Assembly: GCF_018390645.1 (NCBI RefSeq)
Contig: NZ_JAHBGC010000005.1
Span: forward strand, 1 to 64,000
DNA length: 64,000 bases
Direction of reading: 5' to 3'
Source of the DNA: Ancylobacter dichloromethanicus
Lineage (GTDB): Bacteria > Pseudomonadota > Alphaproteobacteria > Rhizobiales > Xanthobacteraceae
Positions 54,728 to 64,000 of this stretch are shown piece after piece. How positions within the stretch are numbered: position 1 is the first letter of the stretch; each line of letters begins with the position of its first letter. Below the pieces are notes generated by a model. The model saw only the letters and a program-made list of their open reading frames with translations. It did no database searches and was not told the origin of the DNA. Made by a program: the position numbers and the translations under genes.

Positions 54728-55884
54728 CGTCGCGGTGCCCCGTTTCCGGCGGGCGCCGCCGCCCGCGCCGCCGCGTCCTTGCTGTCATAGGCGGCGACGA
54801 TGCGGCCGACCAGTTCGTGGCGCACCACGTCGGCGGCGTTGAAGTGGCAGACCTCGACGCCCTCGACATCCCCAAGCAGCCCCACCGCCTCGGCGAGGCC
54901 CGAGGTCTGGCCCGGCGGCAGGTCGATCTGGCTCGGGTCGCCGGTGATGATCATGTGCGAGTTCTCGCCCAGCCGGGTGAGAAACATCTTCATCTGCATC
55001 GAGGTGGTGTTCTGCGCCTCGTCGAGGATGACGCAGGCATTGGCCAGCGTGCGCCCGCGCATGAAGGCCAGCGGGGCGATCTCGATCTCGCCGGAGGTCA
55101 TCGCCCGCTCGACGAAGGCGCGGTCCATCAGATCGTGCAGCGCGTCGTAGATCGGGCGCAGATAGGGATCGACCTTCTCCTTCATGTCGCCGGGCAGGAA
55201 GCCGAGCCGTTCGCCCGCCTCCACCGCCGGGCGGGAGAGGATCAGCCGGTCGACCACCCGCCGCTCCAGCAGGTGCACGGCATAGGCGACCGCCAGCCAG
55301 GTCTTGCCGGTGCCGGCCGGGCCGACGCCGAACACCAGCGTCTGGCGCTTGAGCGCGCGGATATAGGCGTCCTGCGCGGCGGTGCGGGCGCGCACCGGGC
55401 GGCGGCGGAGCTGGATCTCGTCGAAGCTCTGCTTCTTGGTGGCGGCGTCGAATTCGAACAGCAGCCCCTGCGCGGCGGCCTCGCGCAGCACGCCCTCGAC
55501 ATCGCCGGGCAGCAATTCGCCGCCCTTCTTCAGCCGGGCGTAGAGCGTCTCCAGCACATGGCGCGCCTGCTCGCAGGCCTCGCGCGGGCCCTCCAGCGTG
55601 ACATGGTTGCCGCGCTGCTCGGCGACGATCTCCAGCCGCCGCTCGATCAGGGCGAGGTTCTGCCCGTAATGGCCGAAGAGCTGGCTGGCGATCCGGTTGT
55701 CGTCGAAGGCGAGCACGATCTGGCCGCTGCCCTCGTCCTCCGCCGTCTCCAGCCAATGCGCGGCCGGCCGGGGGGCCGCCGGCGGGCGCGGGGCGGTCTG
55801 CACGGACCCGGCGGGCGCGCCCGCGCGGGTGGAAACCAAGGCACGTTCGGTATCGCTGCCAGTTCCGGTTCCAGGTCGACGCAC
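54724..55884 (-). CDS. phoH: PhoH-like ATPase
   Basis: A cytoplasmic ATPase of the PhoH/YbeZ family, probably working with YbeY on RNA. Walker A is VGPAGTGKTWLA and Walker B is CVILDEAQNTT; MIITGDPSQIDLP follows. An N-terminal KH-like region (about 60-125) precedes them. The GTG at 55884 is preferred because GGAGG is seven bases upstream. A GTG at 55890 overlaps the miaB stop but is too near the GGAGG. The first 45 residues are low complexity. It is tightly packed between miaB and ybeY. Confidence 0.94.
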   Translation of the reverse strand: MRRPGTGTGSDTERALVSTRAGAPAGSVQTAPRPPAAPRPAAHWLETAEDEGSGQIVLAFDDNRIASQLFGHYGQNLALIERRLEIVAEQRGNHVTLEGPREACEQARHVLETLYARLKKGGELLPGDVEGVLREAAAQGLLFEFDAATKKQSFDEIQLRRRPVRARTAAQDAYIRALKRQTLVFGVGPAGTGKTWLAVAYAVHLLERRVVDRLILSRPAVEAGERLGFLPGDMKEKVDPYLRPIYDALHDLMDRAFVERAMTSGEIEIAPLAFMRGRTLANACVILDEAQNTTSMQMKMFLTRLGENSHMIITGDPSQIDLPPGQTSGLAEAVGLLGDVEGVEVCHFNAADVVRHELVGRIVAAYDSKDAAARAAAPAGNGAPRR

Positions 55885-55886
55885 GC

Positions 55887-57311
55887 TCACGCCTCCAGCT
55901 TCTCGCTCTGCCCGATGAAACGCGATTCCCGCGCCGGGTTCCTCATGAAGAATTCCCCGCCGCGTATGTCGCCCGAAAGACTCTTGGTGCTGACCTCGCG
56001 CACCTCGACCTCCGCCAGCGTGCCGATCGCCTCCTGCGGGCCCTCGACGACGACGGACTGGAGATAGGGCGAGCGGCCGATGAGCTGGCCCGGGAAGCGG
56101 CCCGGCTTCTCGATCAGTATGTCGAAGCGCCGGCCGCGGCAGGCGGCGTCGAACGCTGCCTTCTGCCGGTCGAGCAGCGCCTGCAGCGCATGGATGCGCT
56201 CGGACTTCACCGCCTCGGGAACCTGCTCGCCCATGCCGGCCGCCGGGGTGCCGGGGCGGGAGGAATATTTGAACGAGAACGAGGAGGCGAAGCCGACCTT
56301 TTCCACCAGCTCCATCGTGTCGGCGAAATCGGCGTCGCTCTCGCCGGGAAAGCCGACGATGAAATCGGAGGAAAAGGCGATGTCCGGCCGCGCCGCGCGC
56401 ACCCGGGCGACGATGTCGAGGAACAGCTCGCGGTCGTGCCTGCGGTTCATGGCGGCGAGGATGCGGTTGGAGCCGGACTGCACCGGCAGGTGCAGATAGG
56501 GCATCAGCGCGGGAATCTCGCGATGGGCGGCGATCAGTTCGTCGTCCATGTCGCGCGGATGGCTGGTGGTGTAGCGCACCCGGGCGATGCCGGGCACCTC
56601 GGCGATGGCGCGCACCAGTTCGGTCAGGTTCGCCGTGCGGCCGGCGGCGTCGAGCCCGTGATAGGCGTTGACGTTCTGGCCGATCAGCGTGACCTCGCGC
56701 ACCCCGCCATCGGCGAGGCGGCTCACCTCGTCGAGGATCTTGGGGAGCGGGCGCGACACCTCGGCGCCGCGCGTATAGGGCACGACGCAGAAGGTGCAGA
56801 ACTTGTCGCAGCCTTCCTGCACCGTCACAAAGGCGGTGGGGCCGCGCCTGGCGATGGCGGCGCGGGTCGGCGGGGGCAGGAAATCGAACTTGTCCTCGAC
56901 CGGGAACTCGGTCTCGACGATGCCGGCGGGCCGGTTGCCGCCGCGCCGCTCGGCGGCGGCGATCAGCTCGGGCAGCTTGTGGTAGCTCTGCGGGCCGACC
57001 ACGAGGTCGACGCTGCGGGCGCGCTTGAGGATTTCCGCGCCTTCCGCCTGCGCGACACAGCCGGCGACGGCCACCATCTGCCGGCGGCCGGCCTCCTCCT
57101 GCGCCTTCCGCAGGCGGCCGAGTTCCGAATAGACCTTCTCGCCGGCCTTCTCGCGGATATGGCAGGTGTTGAGGATGACGAGATCGGCGTCGTCGGGGCT
57201 GTCGGTCTCGACATAGCCCTCCTGGGCCAGCGTGTCCGTCATGCGCTGGGCGTCATAGACGTTCATCTGGCAGCCGAAGGAACGGACGTAAAGCTTGCGC
57301 GGTTCACTCAT
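55887..57311 (-). CDS. miaB: tRNA-2-methylthio-N6-dimethylallyladenosine synthase
   Basis: MiaB adds the methylthio group at tRNA A37 with two iron-sulfur clusters. The N-terminal cluster cysteines are in [17 protein letters not shown] and VAGCVAQ. The radical-SAM motif is in [12 protein letters not shown] (CxxxCxxC). A TRAM domain closes the protein. The 474-aa length is as expected. The start ATG at 57311 gives [14 protein letters not shown]. Its iron-sulfur requirement connects with the Nfu-type scaffold at 60.2 kb and YgfZ at 39.4 kb. Confidence 0.97.
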   Translation of the reverse strand: MSEPRKLYVRSFGCQMNVYDAQRMTDTLAQEGYVETDSPDDADLVILNTCHIREKAGEKVYSELGRLRKAQEEAGRRQMVAVAGCVAQAEGAEILKRARSVDLVVGPQSYHKLPELIAAAERRGGNRPAGIVETEFPVEDKFDFLPPPTRAAIARRGPTAFVTVQEGCDKFCTFCVVPYTRGAEVSRPLPKILDEVSRLADGGVREVTLIGQNVNAYHGLDAAGRTANLTELVRAIAEVPGIARVRYTTSHPRDMDDELIAAHREIPALMPYLHLPVQSGSNRILAAMNRRHDRELFLDIVARVRAARPDIAFSSDFIVGFPGESDADFADTMELVEKVGFASSFSFKYSSRPGTPAAGMGEQVPEAVKSERIHALQALLDRQKAAFDAACRGRRFDILIEKPGRFPGQLIGRSPYLQSVVVEGPQEAIGTLAEVEVREVSTKSLSGDIRGGEFFMRNPARESRFIGQSEKLEA

Positions 57312-57572
57312 TGCGTGTCGATCGACCCGTGCCGCGCGCCCTCGCAGGGTCCGGCGGCGCATTGGGATGGAAGCCCCGAGGCGCGGCGGACGCGCTCTCG
57401 CAAGGCGCCCTCGTCCATCGCCGCTCGTTCCCACCTCGGTATCGCGCAGGTCGAGATCGTCTACGTCTCCACGATTAACGCCTATGCCCCTGTGTAGCGG
57501 GATTCCCGCCAAAAGGAAATGCGCCGGGGCCGGCGGGAGGGGCGCAAAACCGTGAATTTCCGCAACGTTGCT

Positions 57573-58346
57573 TCAGCCGGGGCGGCCGGTCAGCGCCTGC
57601 GCCAGCATCGTGCGGACCGATTTTTCGGCCTCCTGCGCCGCCACCTTGCGCCCGCCCGCCGCCAGCGGCGCGCCGAAGCGCAGCTCGACCTCGACGCCGC
57701 CGCGCCGCAGCACCTCCATCAGATGCGGGGCGAGGTCCATGTCGCCATACCAGGCGAGGCGCGGCCGCCCGGCCCGCCCGAGCGGCAGGCCGGACAGGCC
57801 GACATAGGCGATGGCGAGCGGCTGGATGGTCGCCGCCGACCCGTCCTCGTCGCCCAGGCTCTGCCGGGCGGCGCCGATCAGCGCCGAGCGGAACGGCAGC
57901 ACCCGGTTGCCGTCGCTGGACGTGCCCTCGGCGAACAGCACCACCGGGTCGCCGTCGCCCATCCGCGCCGCCATCTCGCCCGCCACCCGGCCGGTGGCGG
58001 TGCGCGAGGTGCGGTCGACGAAGATGGTGCGCTGCAGCCGCGCCAGCAGCCCGATGCCGGGCCAGCGCGCGACCTCGCTCTTGGCGACGAAGCACAAAGG
58101 CAGGCGTGAGCCGAGCACCGGAATGTCCAGCCAGGACGAATGGTTGGCGACCAGCAGCAGGGGCCGCGCCGGTGCCGGCGCGCCGACCGCCCGCACCCGC
58201 ACGCCGACCAGCGCCAGCACGATGCGGTGATAGAGCATGGGGATGGTGCGCCGGGTCGGCAGCCCGAGCGCCACCGAAAGCCACTGGAACGGCAGCCCGA
58301 CGAGCGTCACCAGCACGACCGGCACGATCACCAGCCACGCCCGCAC
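57573..58346 (-). CDS. plsC: 1-acyl-sn-glycerol-3-phosphate acyltransferase
   Basis: PlsC makes phosphatidic acid by acylating lysophosphatidate at the membrane. The HX4D motif is VANHSSWLDIP and the FAEGTSSDG block gives the second substrate motif. One N-terminal membrane span (about 5-28) is present. The GTG at 58346 follows just two bases after the fur stop, with GAGG upstream, giving 257 aa. The 261-base gap after its end holds a GCGGGAATCCCGC palindrome but no gene. Confidence 0.92.
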   Translation of the reverse strand: MRAWLVIVPVVLVTLVGLPFQWLSVALGLPTRRTIPMLYHRIVLALVGVRVRAVGAPAPARPLLLVANHSSWLDIPVLGSRLPLCFVAKSEVARWPGIGLLARLQRTIFVDRTSRTATGRVAGEMAARMGDGDPVVLFAEGTSSDGNRVLPFRSALIGAARQSLGDEDGSAATIQPLAIAYVGLSGLPLGRAGRPRLAWYGDMDLAPHLMEVLRRGGVEVELRFGAPLAAGGRKVAAQEAEKSVRTMLAQALTGRPG

Positions 58347-58350
58347 GGCC

Positions 58351-58818
58351 TCAATCCTTCTTGGACGAATCGGAAGGCTTGGACACCGCCTGCGTCCTGG
58401 GGGCGTCGAGCGGCACGCCGTAGAGTTCCAGCCGATGGCCGACCAGGCGATAGCCGAGCTTGCGGGCGATCTCCTCCTGCAGCCGCTCGATCTCCTCGGA
58501 ACGGAACTCCACCACATGGCCGGTGCGCAGGTCGATCAGGTGGTCGTGGTGCTCGTCCGGCACCGGCTCGTAGCGCGAACGCCCGTCGCGAAAATCATGC
58601 CGCTCGATGATGCCGGCATCCTCGAACAGCTTCACCGTGCGGTAGACGGTGGAGATGGAGATGCGGTCGTCCACCGCCACGGCGCGCCGGTGCAGTTCCT
58701 CGACGTCGGGATGATCCTGCGCATCGGCGATGATGCGGGCGATGACGCGCCGCTGGTCCGTCATCCGCAGGCCCAGCGTGACGCAGGCTTCCTCGATCAG
58801 GGTCGGCTTGTCGTTCAT
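58351..58818 (-). CDS. Fur-family metal-responsive regulator
   Basis: A 155-aa repressor. The winged-helix part covers about 15-85 (LRMTDQRRVIARIIAD, STVYRTVKLFEDAGI), followed by the metal and dimer region with EHHDHLIDLRTGHVVEF. In Rhizobiales the copy in this position is often Mur, which senses manganese rather than iron, so the exact metal is open. No CxxC zinc site is seen, as usual for these. It is followed immediately by plsC and preceded by rimI. Confidence 0.9.
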   Translation of the reverse strand: MNDKPTLIEEACVTLGLRMTDQRRVIARIIADAQDHPDVEELHRRAVAVDDRISISTVYRTVKLFEDAGIIERHDFRDGRSRYEPVPDEHHDHLIDLRTGHVVEFRSEEIERLQEEIARKLGYRLVGHRLELYGVPLDAPRTQAVSKPSDSSKKD

Positions 58819-58924
58819 TCCTCGGCCTGTTTCTTTCGGCCCGCAAGGCAGCCCGCACGGTTCACCTTGTCCGCGTCCGTCCCGCCTTATGGCGCAGCAC
58901 GGCGGGCGAGGGCAATGGGTTCGC

Positions 58925-59434
58925 TCAGGCGATGTCGCGCCGCATGGTCAGCGCCGCGACCGGCGCGCCGGCGCGGTCGCGATAATAGCCCGGACGGCGG
59001 CCGATTTCGCGGAAGCCGGTGCGGGCATACAGCCGCAAGGCGGCGAGGTTGCCGTCCTCCACCTCCAGGAACACCGTGCGGATGCCTTCCGCCGCCAGCG
59101 TGCCGAAGGCGGCCTCCACCAGCCGGGCGCCGATGCCCTCGCCGCGGCGGCCGTCATCGACCGCAACGGAGAGGATCTCCATCTCCGGCGTCACCCCGCT
59201 CAGCAGGATGAAGCCGACCGGGGCGCCGCCGGGGGCGTCGGTGGCGACGAGGCCGCGGCTCAGCCGGTTGGCGATGAGCCGCTCGAACTCGGCCGCGTCC
59301 CAGCCGAGGCGGAAGGACTGGGCGTGGATGCGCGCCAGCGCGTCGGCGTCGCTGGCGCGCATGGCCCGCAGCGCGACCTCGCGCCGGCGCGCCCTGCCCG
59401 TCAGCCATCCCAGCCATGCCGGCAGCCCGCTCAC
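58925..59434 (-). CDS. rimI: Ribosomal protein S18-alanine N-acetyltransferase (RimI family)
   Basis: A GNAT enzyme of 169 aa. The acetyl-CoA site is DDGRRGEGIGARLVEAAF (RxxGxG), and VFLEVEDGNLAALRLYARTGFREIGRRPGYY is the typical RimI C-terminal block. The GTG at 59434 overlaps the tsaB stop (GTGA). The pairing of tsaB and rimI is conserved in many bacteria. N-acetylation of S18 is the family function; other targets are possible. Confidence 0.9.
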   Translation of the reverse strand: MSGLPAWLGWLTGRARRREVALRAMRASDADALARIHAQSFRLGWDAAEFERLIANRLSRGLVATDAPGGAPVGFILLSGVTPEMEILSVAVDDGRRGEGIGARLVEAAFGTLAAEGIRTVFLEVEDGNLAALRLYARTGFREIGRRPGYYRDRAGAPVAALTMRRDIA

Positions 59435-60114
59435 CGACGGGCGATCCGGCCGCCGGTCTGCGGCGTGGCGTCGGCGTCGCGCAGATAGAGCGGCTTCGGT
59501 TCGGAGCGGTCGGGGTCGGCGACGCTGGCGATGCGGGCGAGCCAGACCGGGTCCGGCGTCGCGGTGGCCCGCACCTCGGCGGGCGGCTGCGCGCCCATCG
59601 GCCAGGCATCGGCGATGAGGCCGGCGCCGGAGCCGACCAGCCGCACCGGCCCGTTGGCGACCGAGCGGGCGGCATCCTTCACCGCCATCGCCCGGGGGCT
59701 GACCAGTATCCGGCCGGCGGGGCCGATCATCTGCAGGTAGACATTGCCGTGGCGGGCGTCGATGGCGGCGGCCACCGGCACATTGTCGTCGCGCGCCAGC
59801 AGCGGCGCGGCCAGCACGGTCAGGGTCGGCAGGCCGATCACCGGCTTGCCGGTGGCGAGGCCGAAGCCGCGCGCGGCGGAAATGCCGACCCGCAGCCCGG
59901 TGAAGCTGCCGGGGCCGACGGTGACCGCGAAGGCGTCGATCTCGCCGAAATCGGCGCCGGCGGCGGCCAGCACCCGCTCCACCATGGGGATCAGCGCCTC
60001 GGCATGGCCGCGCGCCATGACGATGTGCTCCACCGCCCGTGTGCGGTCGGTGTCCATGTCGTGCAGCGCCGCCGAGCAGGCCTCAAGCGCGGTGTCGATG
60101 GCGAGGATCAGCAT
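59431..60114 (-). CDS. tsaB: tRNA threonylcarbamoyladenosine biosynthesis protein TsaB
   Basis: TsaB partners TsaD and TsaE in making t6A37 in tRNAs. The 227-aa protein begins MLILAIDTALEACSAAL and has VTVGPGSFTGLRVGISAARGF, a family signature. It lacks the metal site of TsaD, as expected. It is the first of the tsaB-rimI pair, 116 bases after the Nfu gene. Confidence 0.95.
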   Translation of the reverse strand: MLILAIDTALEACSAALHDMDTDRTRAVEHIVMARGHAEALIPMVERVLAAAGADFGEIDAFAVTVGPGSFTGLRVGISAARGFGLATGKPVIGLPTLTVLAAPLLARDDNVPVAAAIDARHGNVYLQMIGPAGRILVSPRAMAVKDAARSVANGPVRLVGSGAGLIADAWPMGAQPPAEVRATATPDPVWLARIASVADPDRSEPKPLYLRDADATPQTGGRIARR

Positions 60115-60230
60115 AAGCGAGAATCAGCATGGACGAACCCGGTCATGCGCGCACCATGCGCACGGGCGCGGCCGGTTGGAAAGCGGGCGCCCGGCGGGCG
60201 GGCCCGGCCGGGCTGGTCAGGCGGGGCTGT

Positions 60231-60785
60231 TCAGACCGGGCGGACCTCGACCACGTCGGGCACGAAGTGGCGCAGCAGGTTCTCGATGCCGTTCTTCAGC
60301 GTCGCGGTGGAGGACGGGCAGCCCGCGCAGGAACCCTTCATGGCGAGGAACACCACGCCGTCCTTGTAGCCGCGGAAGGTGATGTCGCCGCCGTCATTGG
60401 CCACCGCCGGGCGCACCCTGGTGTCGATCAGTTCGCGGATGGTGTCGACCACGCCGGCATCCTTCTCCTCGAAGAAAGCGTCGTCGGCGGTGTGGGCGTG
60501 GTCCGCCGGCAGGATCGGCTGGCCGGAGACGAAATGCTCCATGATGGCGCCGAGAATGGCCGGCTTGAGATGCGCCCACTCGCCCTGCTGCTTGGTCACG
60601 GTGACGAAATCGGAGCCGAAGAACACGCCGGTGACGCCCGGCACCTCGAACAGGCGCACGGCGAGCGGCGAGCGGGCCGCCTCGTCGGCGTCGCGCGCCT
60701 CGAAGGTGCCGTCGCCCAGCACCGAGCGTCCGGGCAGGAACTTCAGCGTGGCGGGATTGGGGGTGGCTTCGGTCTGGATGAACAT
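60231..60785 (-). CDS. Nfu-type iron-sulfur scaffold protein
   Basis: A 184-aa iron-sulfur carrier. Residues about 1-90 form the Nfu N-terminal domain (MFIQTEATPNPATLKFLPG) and 100-180 the NifU-like C-terminal domain, with the cluster-binding CxxC in MKGSCAGCPSST. This is the NFU1 layout. It probably delivers clusters to enzymes such as MiaB and lipoyl synthase (inference). The ATG at 60785 follows AAGGAG. It lies between usp and tsaB. Confidence 0.93.
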   Translation of the reverse strand: MFIQTEATPNPATLKFLPGRSVLGDGTFEARDADEAARSPLAVRLFEVPGVTGVFFGSDFVTVTKQQGEWAHLKPAILGAIMEHFVSGQPILPADHAHTADDAFFEEKDAGVVDTIRELIDTRVRPAVANDGGDITFRGYKDGVVFLAMKGSCAGCPSSTATLKNGIENLLRHFVPDVVEVRPV

Positions 60786-60901
60786 GTCGGTCTCCTTGCC
60801 AACCACGGTTCAAGGCCGCGGCGACGGGGGGAATTTCCACTTTAGATAAGCTCTCCGGTGGCGCGGGGGAAGAGGCGCTGGCGCTCCGGCCGGCGGGGAC
60901 C

Positions 60902-61399
60902 TCACGCCAGCGCGTCGATCTCGGCGTCGGAGAGCGTGCCGGGCACGATGGTCACGGGAACCGGCAGGCCGGCCCACCCGCCCTTCGCCAGCGAGGCGAT
61001 GAGCGGCCCCGGACCCTCCTTGCCGGTGCCGGCGGCGAGCACGAGGATGGCGATGTCCTCGTCCTCCTCGACGATCCTGTGGATCTGCTCGGCGATGCCG
61101 CCCTCGCGCACCACCCGTTCCGGGTCGAGGCCGGCGATGCCCTGGGCGCGGGCGGCCAGCAGGTCGAGCCGGGCGTCGGCCTTGTCGGTCGCCTCCGCCC
61201 GCATCAGGTCGGCGACGCCGAGCCACTGGCTCGGCGCGTCCTCCAGCGCCAGCACGCTGAGCAGCACCACCCCGCCGCCGGTGCGCGCCGCCCGCCGCGC
61301 CGCGTAATACAGCGCGCGGTCGCATTCCGGCGTGTCGTCGGCGAGGACGAGGAATTTGCGGCGGTGGCCGGGCTGGTGGCTCTGGCGCTGGCGCGGCAT
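60902..61399 (-). CDS. Universal stress protein (UspA family)
   Basis: A 165-aa protein with the UspA alpha/beta fold. It starts FLVLADDTPECDRALYYAARRAARTGGGVVLLSVL and has the later ILVLAAGTGKEGPG nucleotide-loop region (G2xG9xS/T-like), suggesting ATP-binding potential. It ends VPVTIVPG. Its role is stress survival in general terms. It is encoded 33 bases after trpS, a conserved order in Rhizobiales. Confidence 0.88.
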   Translation of the reverse strand: MPRQRQSHQPGHRRKFLVLADDTPECDRALYYAARRAARTGGGVVLLSVLALEDAPSQWLGVADLMRAEATDKADARLDLLAARAQGIAGLDPERVVREGGIAEQIHRIVEEDEDIAILVLAAGTGKEGPGPLIASLAKGGWAGLPVPVTIVPGTLSDAEIDALA

Positions 61400-61432
61400 G
61401 GGCTTTCCCCGGGCGGTTCTGACCGGGGAAGG

Positions 61433-62464
61433 CTAGCGCACGAAGCCGACGATGTCGCGGACATTGGCCATGGTGGCGTCGGCCAGCACGCGGGCGCGCG
61501 CCGCGCCGTCGCGCAGGATGGCGTCGATATGGTCCGGTTCGGCCATCAGCCGCTGCATCTCGGCGCCGATCGGCCCGAGCCTGGCCACGGCGAGGTCGAC
61601 CAGCGCCGCCTTGAAGGTGGAGAACTGGCCGCCGCCGAACTGGCGCAGCACCTCCTCCTTCGGCAGTTCGCCGAGCGCGGCATAGATGCCGACGAGATTC
61701 TCCGCCTCCGGCCGCCCCTTCAGCCCCTCGGCCTCGGACGGCAGCGGCTCGGGGTCGGTCTTGGCCTTGCGGATCTTCGAGGCGATGAGGTCGGCATCGT
61801 CGGTCAGGTTGATGCGCGAGAGATCGGAGGGGTCCGACTTCGACATCTTCTTCGCCCCGTCGCGCAGGCTCATCACCCGCGCCGCCGGCCCGCCGATCAG
61901 CGGCTCGGGCAGCGGGAAGAAGGCCTCGCCGAGCCCGTTGGCGGCGATGGAGGGGGCGAAGTCGTTGTTGAACTTCTGCGCGATGTCGCGGGTCAGCTCC
62001 AGATGCTGCTTCTGGTCCTCGCCCACCGGCACGTGGGTGGCGCGGTAGAGCAGGATGTCGGCGGCCATCAGGCTGGGATAGGCGTAGAGGCCTACGGAGG
62101 CGTTCTCGCGGTCCTTGCCGGCCTTTTCCTTGAACTGGGTCATGCGGTTGAGCCAGCCGAGGCGCGCCACGCAGTTGAACACCCAGGCCAGTTCGGCATG
62201 GCCGGAGACCTGGCTCTGGTTGAACACGATGTGCTTGGTCGGGTCGATGCCGGCGGCGACGAAGGCGGCGGTGACCTCGCGGATCTGCCGCTTCAGGTCG
62301 GCCGGGTCCTGCCACACCGTGATGGCGTGCATGTCGACCACGCAATAAAGGCAGTCATGGCTCTCCTGCAGCGCCACGAAGCGCTGGATGGCGCCGAGAT
62401 AATTGCCGAGATGCAGGTTTCCGGTCGGCTGGACGCCGGAAAACACGAGCGGCTTGAATTCCAT
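61433..62464 (-). CDS. trpS: Tryptophanyl-tRNA synthetase
   Basis: TrpS charges tRNA-Trp. The class I signatures are [11 protein letters not shown] (HIGH-type) and [12 protein letters not shown] (KMSKS). FSGVQPTG opens the protein and [34 protein letters not shown] is the tryptophan site region. The 343-aa length is normal. The ATG at 62464 gives the usual [10 protein letters not shown] opening. It lies 132 bases after the murJ stop. Confidence 0.97.
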   Translation of the reverse strand: MEFKPLVFSGVQPTGNLHLGNYLGAIQRFVALQESHDCLYCVVDMHAITVWQDPADLKRQIREVTAAFVAAGIDPTKHIVFNQSQVSGHAELAWVFNCVARLGWLNRMTQFKEKAGKDRENASVGLYAYPSLMAADILLYRATHVPVGEDQKQHLELTRDIAQKFNNDFAPSIAANGLGEAFFPLPEPLIGGPAARVMSLRDGAKKMSKSDPSDLSRINLTDDADLIASKIRKAKTDPEPLPSEAEGLKGRPEAENLVGIYAALGELPKEEVLRQFGGGQFSTFKAALVDLAVARLGPIGAEMQRLMAEPDHIDAILRDGAARARVLADATMANVRDIVGFVR

Positions 62465-62596
62465 GTCGGGACGTCCTGTGGTCTGCGCCCTGCCGTGCCG
62501 CGGGACGTCGCCCCGGGGCGGGGGCGCTATGGCACGCATGAACTTCAGGGGCAAGCTTCTTCGGGAGCAAGCTTCTTCAGGGGCAGCGGCAGCGCG

Positions 62597-64000
62597 CTAT
62601 TTGCGCCAGCCCGCGCGCAGGCCGGCAATGTCGAGGCCGCCGAGCGCCAGCGCCGCGCTGGCATAGACGCCCGCCCCCAGCGCCACGAGGCCGGCCAGCA
62701 CGCCGGCGGCGGTCAGCCCGCCCTGCGCGAGGGCGCCCTCCAGCCCCTGCCGCGCCAGCGTCACCGCCGCCGCCATGGCCAGCGCGGCGACGACCAGCCG
62801 GCCGAGCCGGCGGCGGGAGGCGGCCGGCAGCACGATCAGCCGCCGGCGGACAAGGCCGGCGGTGAGCGCGACGAGCGCCGCGAGGCTGGAGGCCAGCACG
62901 CCGAGCGCCGGCCCCGCCATGCCGAGCGGCCCGACGGCGAGGAAGCCGACCAGCGCGCCCAGCGGCAGCGCCGCCAGGCTGGCGAGGGTGACGAGGCGGG
63001 ACAGGCCGCGGGCGAAGGCGATGGTGATCAGCACCTTTTCCAGCGCCTGCGCCGGCAGGGTCAACGCCAGCAAGGCGAGGGCGCTGGCGGTGAGGGCGCT
63101 GGCGGCGGGGTCGAAGGCACCGCGCTCGAACAGCACCACCACGATGGGATGGGCGAGCACGGCAAGGCCGAGCGCCGCCGGCAGCGAGAGCGCCAGCGCC
63201 GCCATGATGCCGCCGGCACCCAGGTCGCTAGCGCCCACGACGCCCGCCCCCAACCTGCCCGCGCCGGCCTCTCCCTGCCGCGCGGGCGCGTCGCCATCCG
63301 CCGCCAGCGCCGGCAGCAGCACCGCCCCGGCGCTGGCGCCGACCAGGCCGAGCGGCAGCTCGACCAGGCGGGTGGCGTAGAACAGCGCCGCGACCCCGCC
63401 GCCAATGCCCGAGGCCGCCGCCGCCGCGATGAGAAAGCGCAGCTGCGGCAGGGCGGCCGCCAGCAGCGGCGTCGCCGCCCCGGTCAGCACCGGCAGCGCC
63501 GCCCGGAGTTCGGCCCGAGTGGCCGGCAGACGGAAGAAGCCGCGCGGCACGGCGGCCCGATTCAGCACGAACTGGGTCAGCGCCCCCGCCACCGCGCCGG
63601 CCGCCAGCCAGGCCAGCGCCGCGGACGAACTCATCGTGTGGGCGCCGGCAAGCCAGAGCATCACGAGCAGCGCGATCACCGCCACATTGGCGGCGGCCGG
63701 GGCGAAGGCGGGCCGGGCGAAGCGGCCGCCCGCATTGGCGAAGGCGGCGAACACCCCGGCGAGCAAAGCGAGCGGCAGGCACACCACGGTGAGCCGCCCG
63801 GCCAGCACCGCGCCCTCCGCCCGGGCGCCGTCGCCGGCAAAGCCCGGCGCCAGCACCGCCACCACCAGCGGCATGAAGGCGAAAAGAAGCGCCGCGAGCG
63901 CGAGCCCGGCCAGCGCGAACAGCACCAGCGCCGCTCCGGCAAGGGCGCGGCGTGGCTCACCCGCCGGCGCCCGCGCCAGCCCCGGCAGCAGCGCGGCGTT
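62597..64000 (-). CDS. murJ: Lipid II flippase MurJ, N-terminal part missing at the right edge
   Basis: MurJ moves lipid-linked peptidoglycan precursor across the inner membrane. About 467 residues are visible, all in hydrophobic spans (about twelve or more). The reading frame continues past position 64000, so the first 50 or so residues are outside. Family features include ATRLVELPLGLVGASAGAVLLPALAA and VVLFERGAFD. The region order murJ-trpS-usp is standard for Rhizobiales. An internal GTG at 63925 is not a credible start because the frame stays open and MurJ-like upstream. Confidence 0.9.
   Translation of the reverse strand, partial: NAALLPGLARAPAGEPRRALAGAALVLFALAGLALAALLFAFMPLVVAVLAPGFAGDGARAEGAVLAGRLTVVCLPLALLAGVFAAFANAGGRFARPAFAPAAANVAVIALLVMLWLAGAHTMSSSAALAWLAAGAVAGALTQFVLNRAAVPRGFFRLPATRAELRAALPVLTGAATPLLAAALPQLRFLIAAAAASGIGGGVAALFYATRLVELPLGLVGASAGAVLLPALAADGDAPARQGEAGAGRLGAGVVGASDLGAGGIMAALALSLPAALGLAVLAHPIVVVLFERGAFDPAASALTASALALLALTLPAQALEKVLITIAFARGLSRLVTLASLAALPLGALVGFLAVGPLGMAGPALGVLASSLAALVALTAGLVRRRLIVLPAASRRRLGRLVVAALAMAAAVTLARQGLEGALAQGGLTAAGVLAGLVALGAGVYASAALALGGLDIAGLRAGWRK

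Noticed and set aside
60786-60860. An iron-responsive (Irr or Fur type) box upstream of the Nfu gene
   Set aside because: Only one half-site-like TTTAGA stretch is present, without a symmetric partner.

Overview
The window is a continuous stretch of very GC-rich chromosomal DNA with dense, mostly co-directional housekeeping genes. No phage, insertion sequence, tRNA, rRNA or CRISPR array was seen. Gene families and gene order point to an alphaproteobacterium of the Hyphomicrobiales (Rhizobiales). The markers are the block murJ-trpS-usp-nfu-tsaB-rimI-fur-plsC-miaB-phoH-ybeY-corC-lnt-xre-metK-trmB, the group sppA-ihfB-lapA with trpF-trpB-trpA-accD-folC, the IF-2 N terminus, an AccD without zinc-ribbon cysteines, and an ornithine decarboxylase behind a speF-type leader. 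A Xanthobacteraceae-like genome (Ancylobacter, Starkeya, Xanthobacter) fits best, but this is an inference from content and style.

Layout. 1-3.8 kb (minus): the rimP-nusA-ylxR-infB translation/transcription operon; infB runs off the left edge, and a terminator hairpin sits in the rimP leader. 3.9-8.6 kb: ispE, a YnfA-type membrane protein, polyprenyl synthase, a DUF2007 protein, a methyltransferase, an S49 protease and a small membrane protein. 8.9-12.1 kb: a MacAB-type efflux pair. 12.3-18.0 kb: purD, a patatin-like lipase, tadA, an RluB-type pseudouridine synthase with an enormous disordered tail, and rsmD. 18-25.2 kb: an alpha/beta hydrolase, infC (apparent ATT start), folC, accD and trpA-trpB-trpF. 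25.4-29.5 kb: a sulfate-binding protein and two permeases with no ATPase, plus an ornithine cyclodeaminase-family enzyme; these lie between trpF and lapA. 29.5-31.2 kb: lapA, ihfB, sppA. 31.3-35.6 kb: a phosphonate-linked set (gamma-glutamyltransferase-family protein without its usual nucleophile, PhnM, a 2H-phosphoesterase-like protein, a hexapeptide acyltransferase). 36.1-38.4 kb: a long structured leader, ornithine decarboxylase and a GNAT protein. 38.7-45.7 kb: ohr, an overlapping ygfZ-tag-HD hydrolase-tyrosine phosphatase operon, an L,D-transpeptidase lipoprotein, an MFS carrier, a cysteine-containing periplasmic protein and a DoxX protein. 45.8-64 kb (minus): a TPR protein, a YqjE/YqjD-like pair and then the long conserved block from trmB to murJ, which runs off the right edge.

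The genes mostly serve core functions: tRNA and rRNA modification, translation initiation, lipid and envelope synthesis, and tryptophan, purine, folate and isoprenoid synthesis. The metabolic accessories cover sulfate uptake, phosphonate handling, polyamine synthesis and hydroperoxide defence. Many genes overlap by 1-4 bases and several use GTG, TTG or ATT starts. Short GC-rich palindromes recur in several intergenic gaps. The observations most worth following are the rimP-nusA leader terminator, the ornithine decarboxylase leader, the ATT start of infC, and the gamma-glutamyltransferase-like protein with Ala in place of the catalytic Thr beside a phnM-containing tail module.
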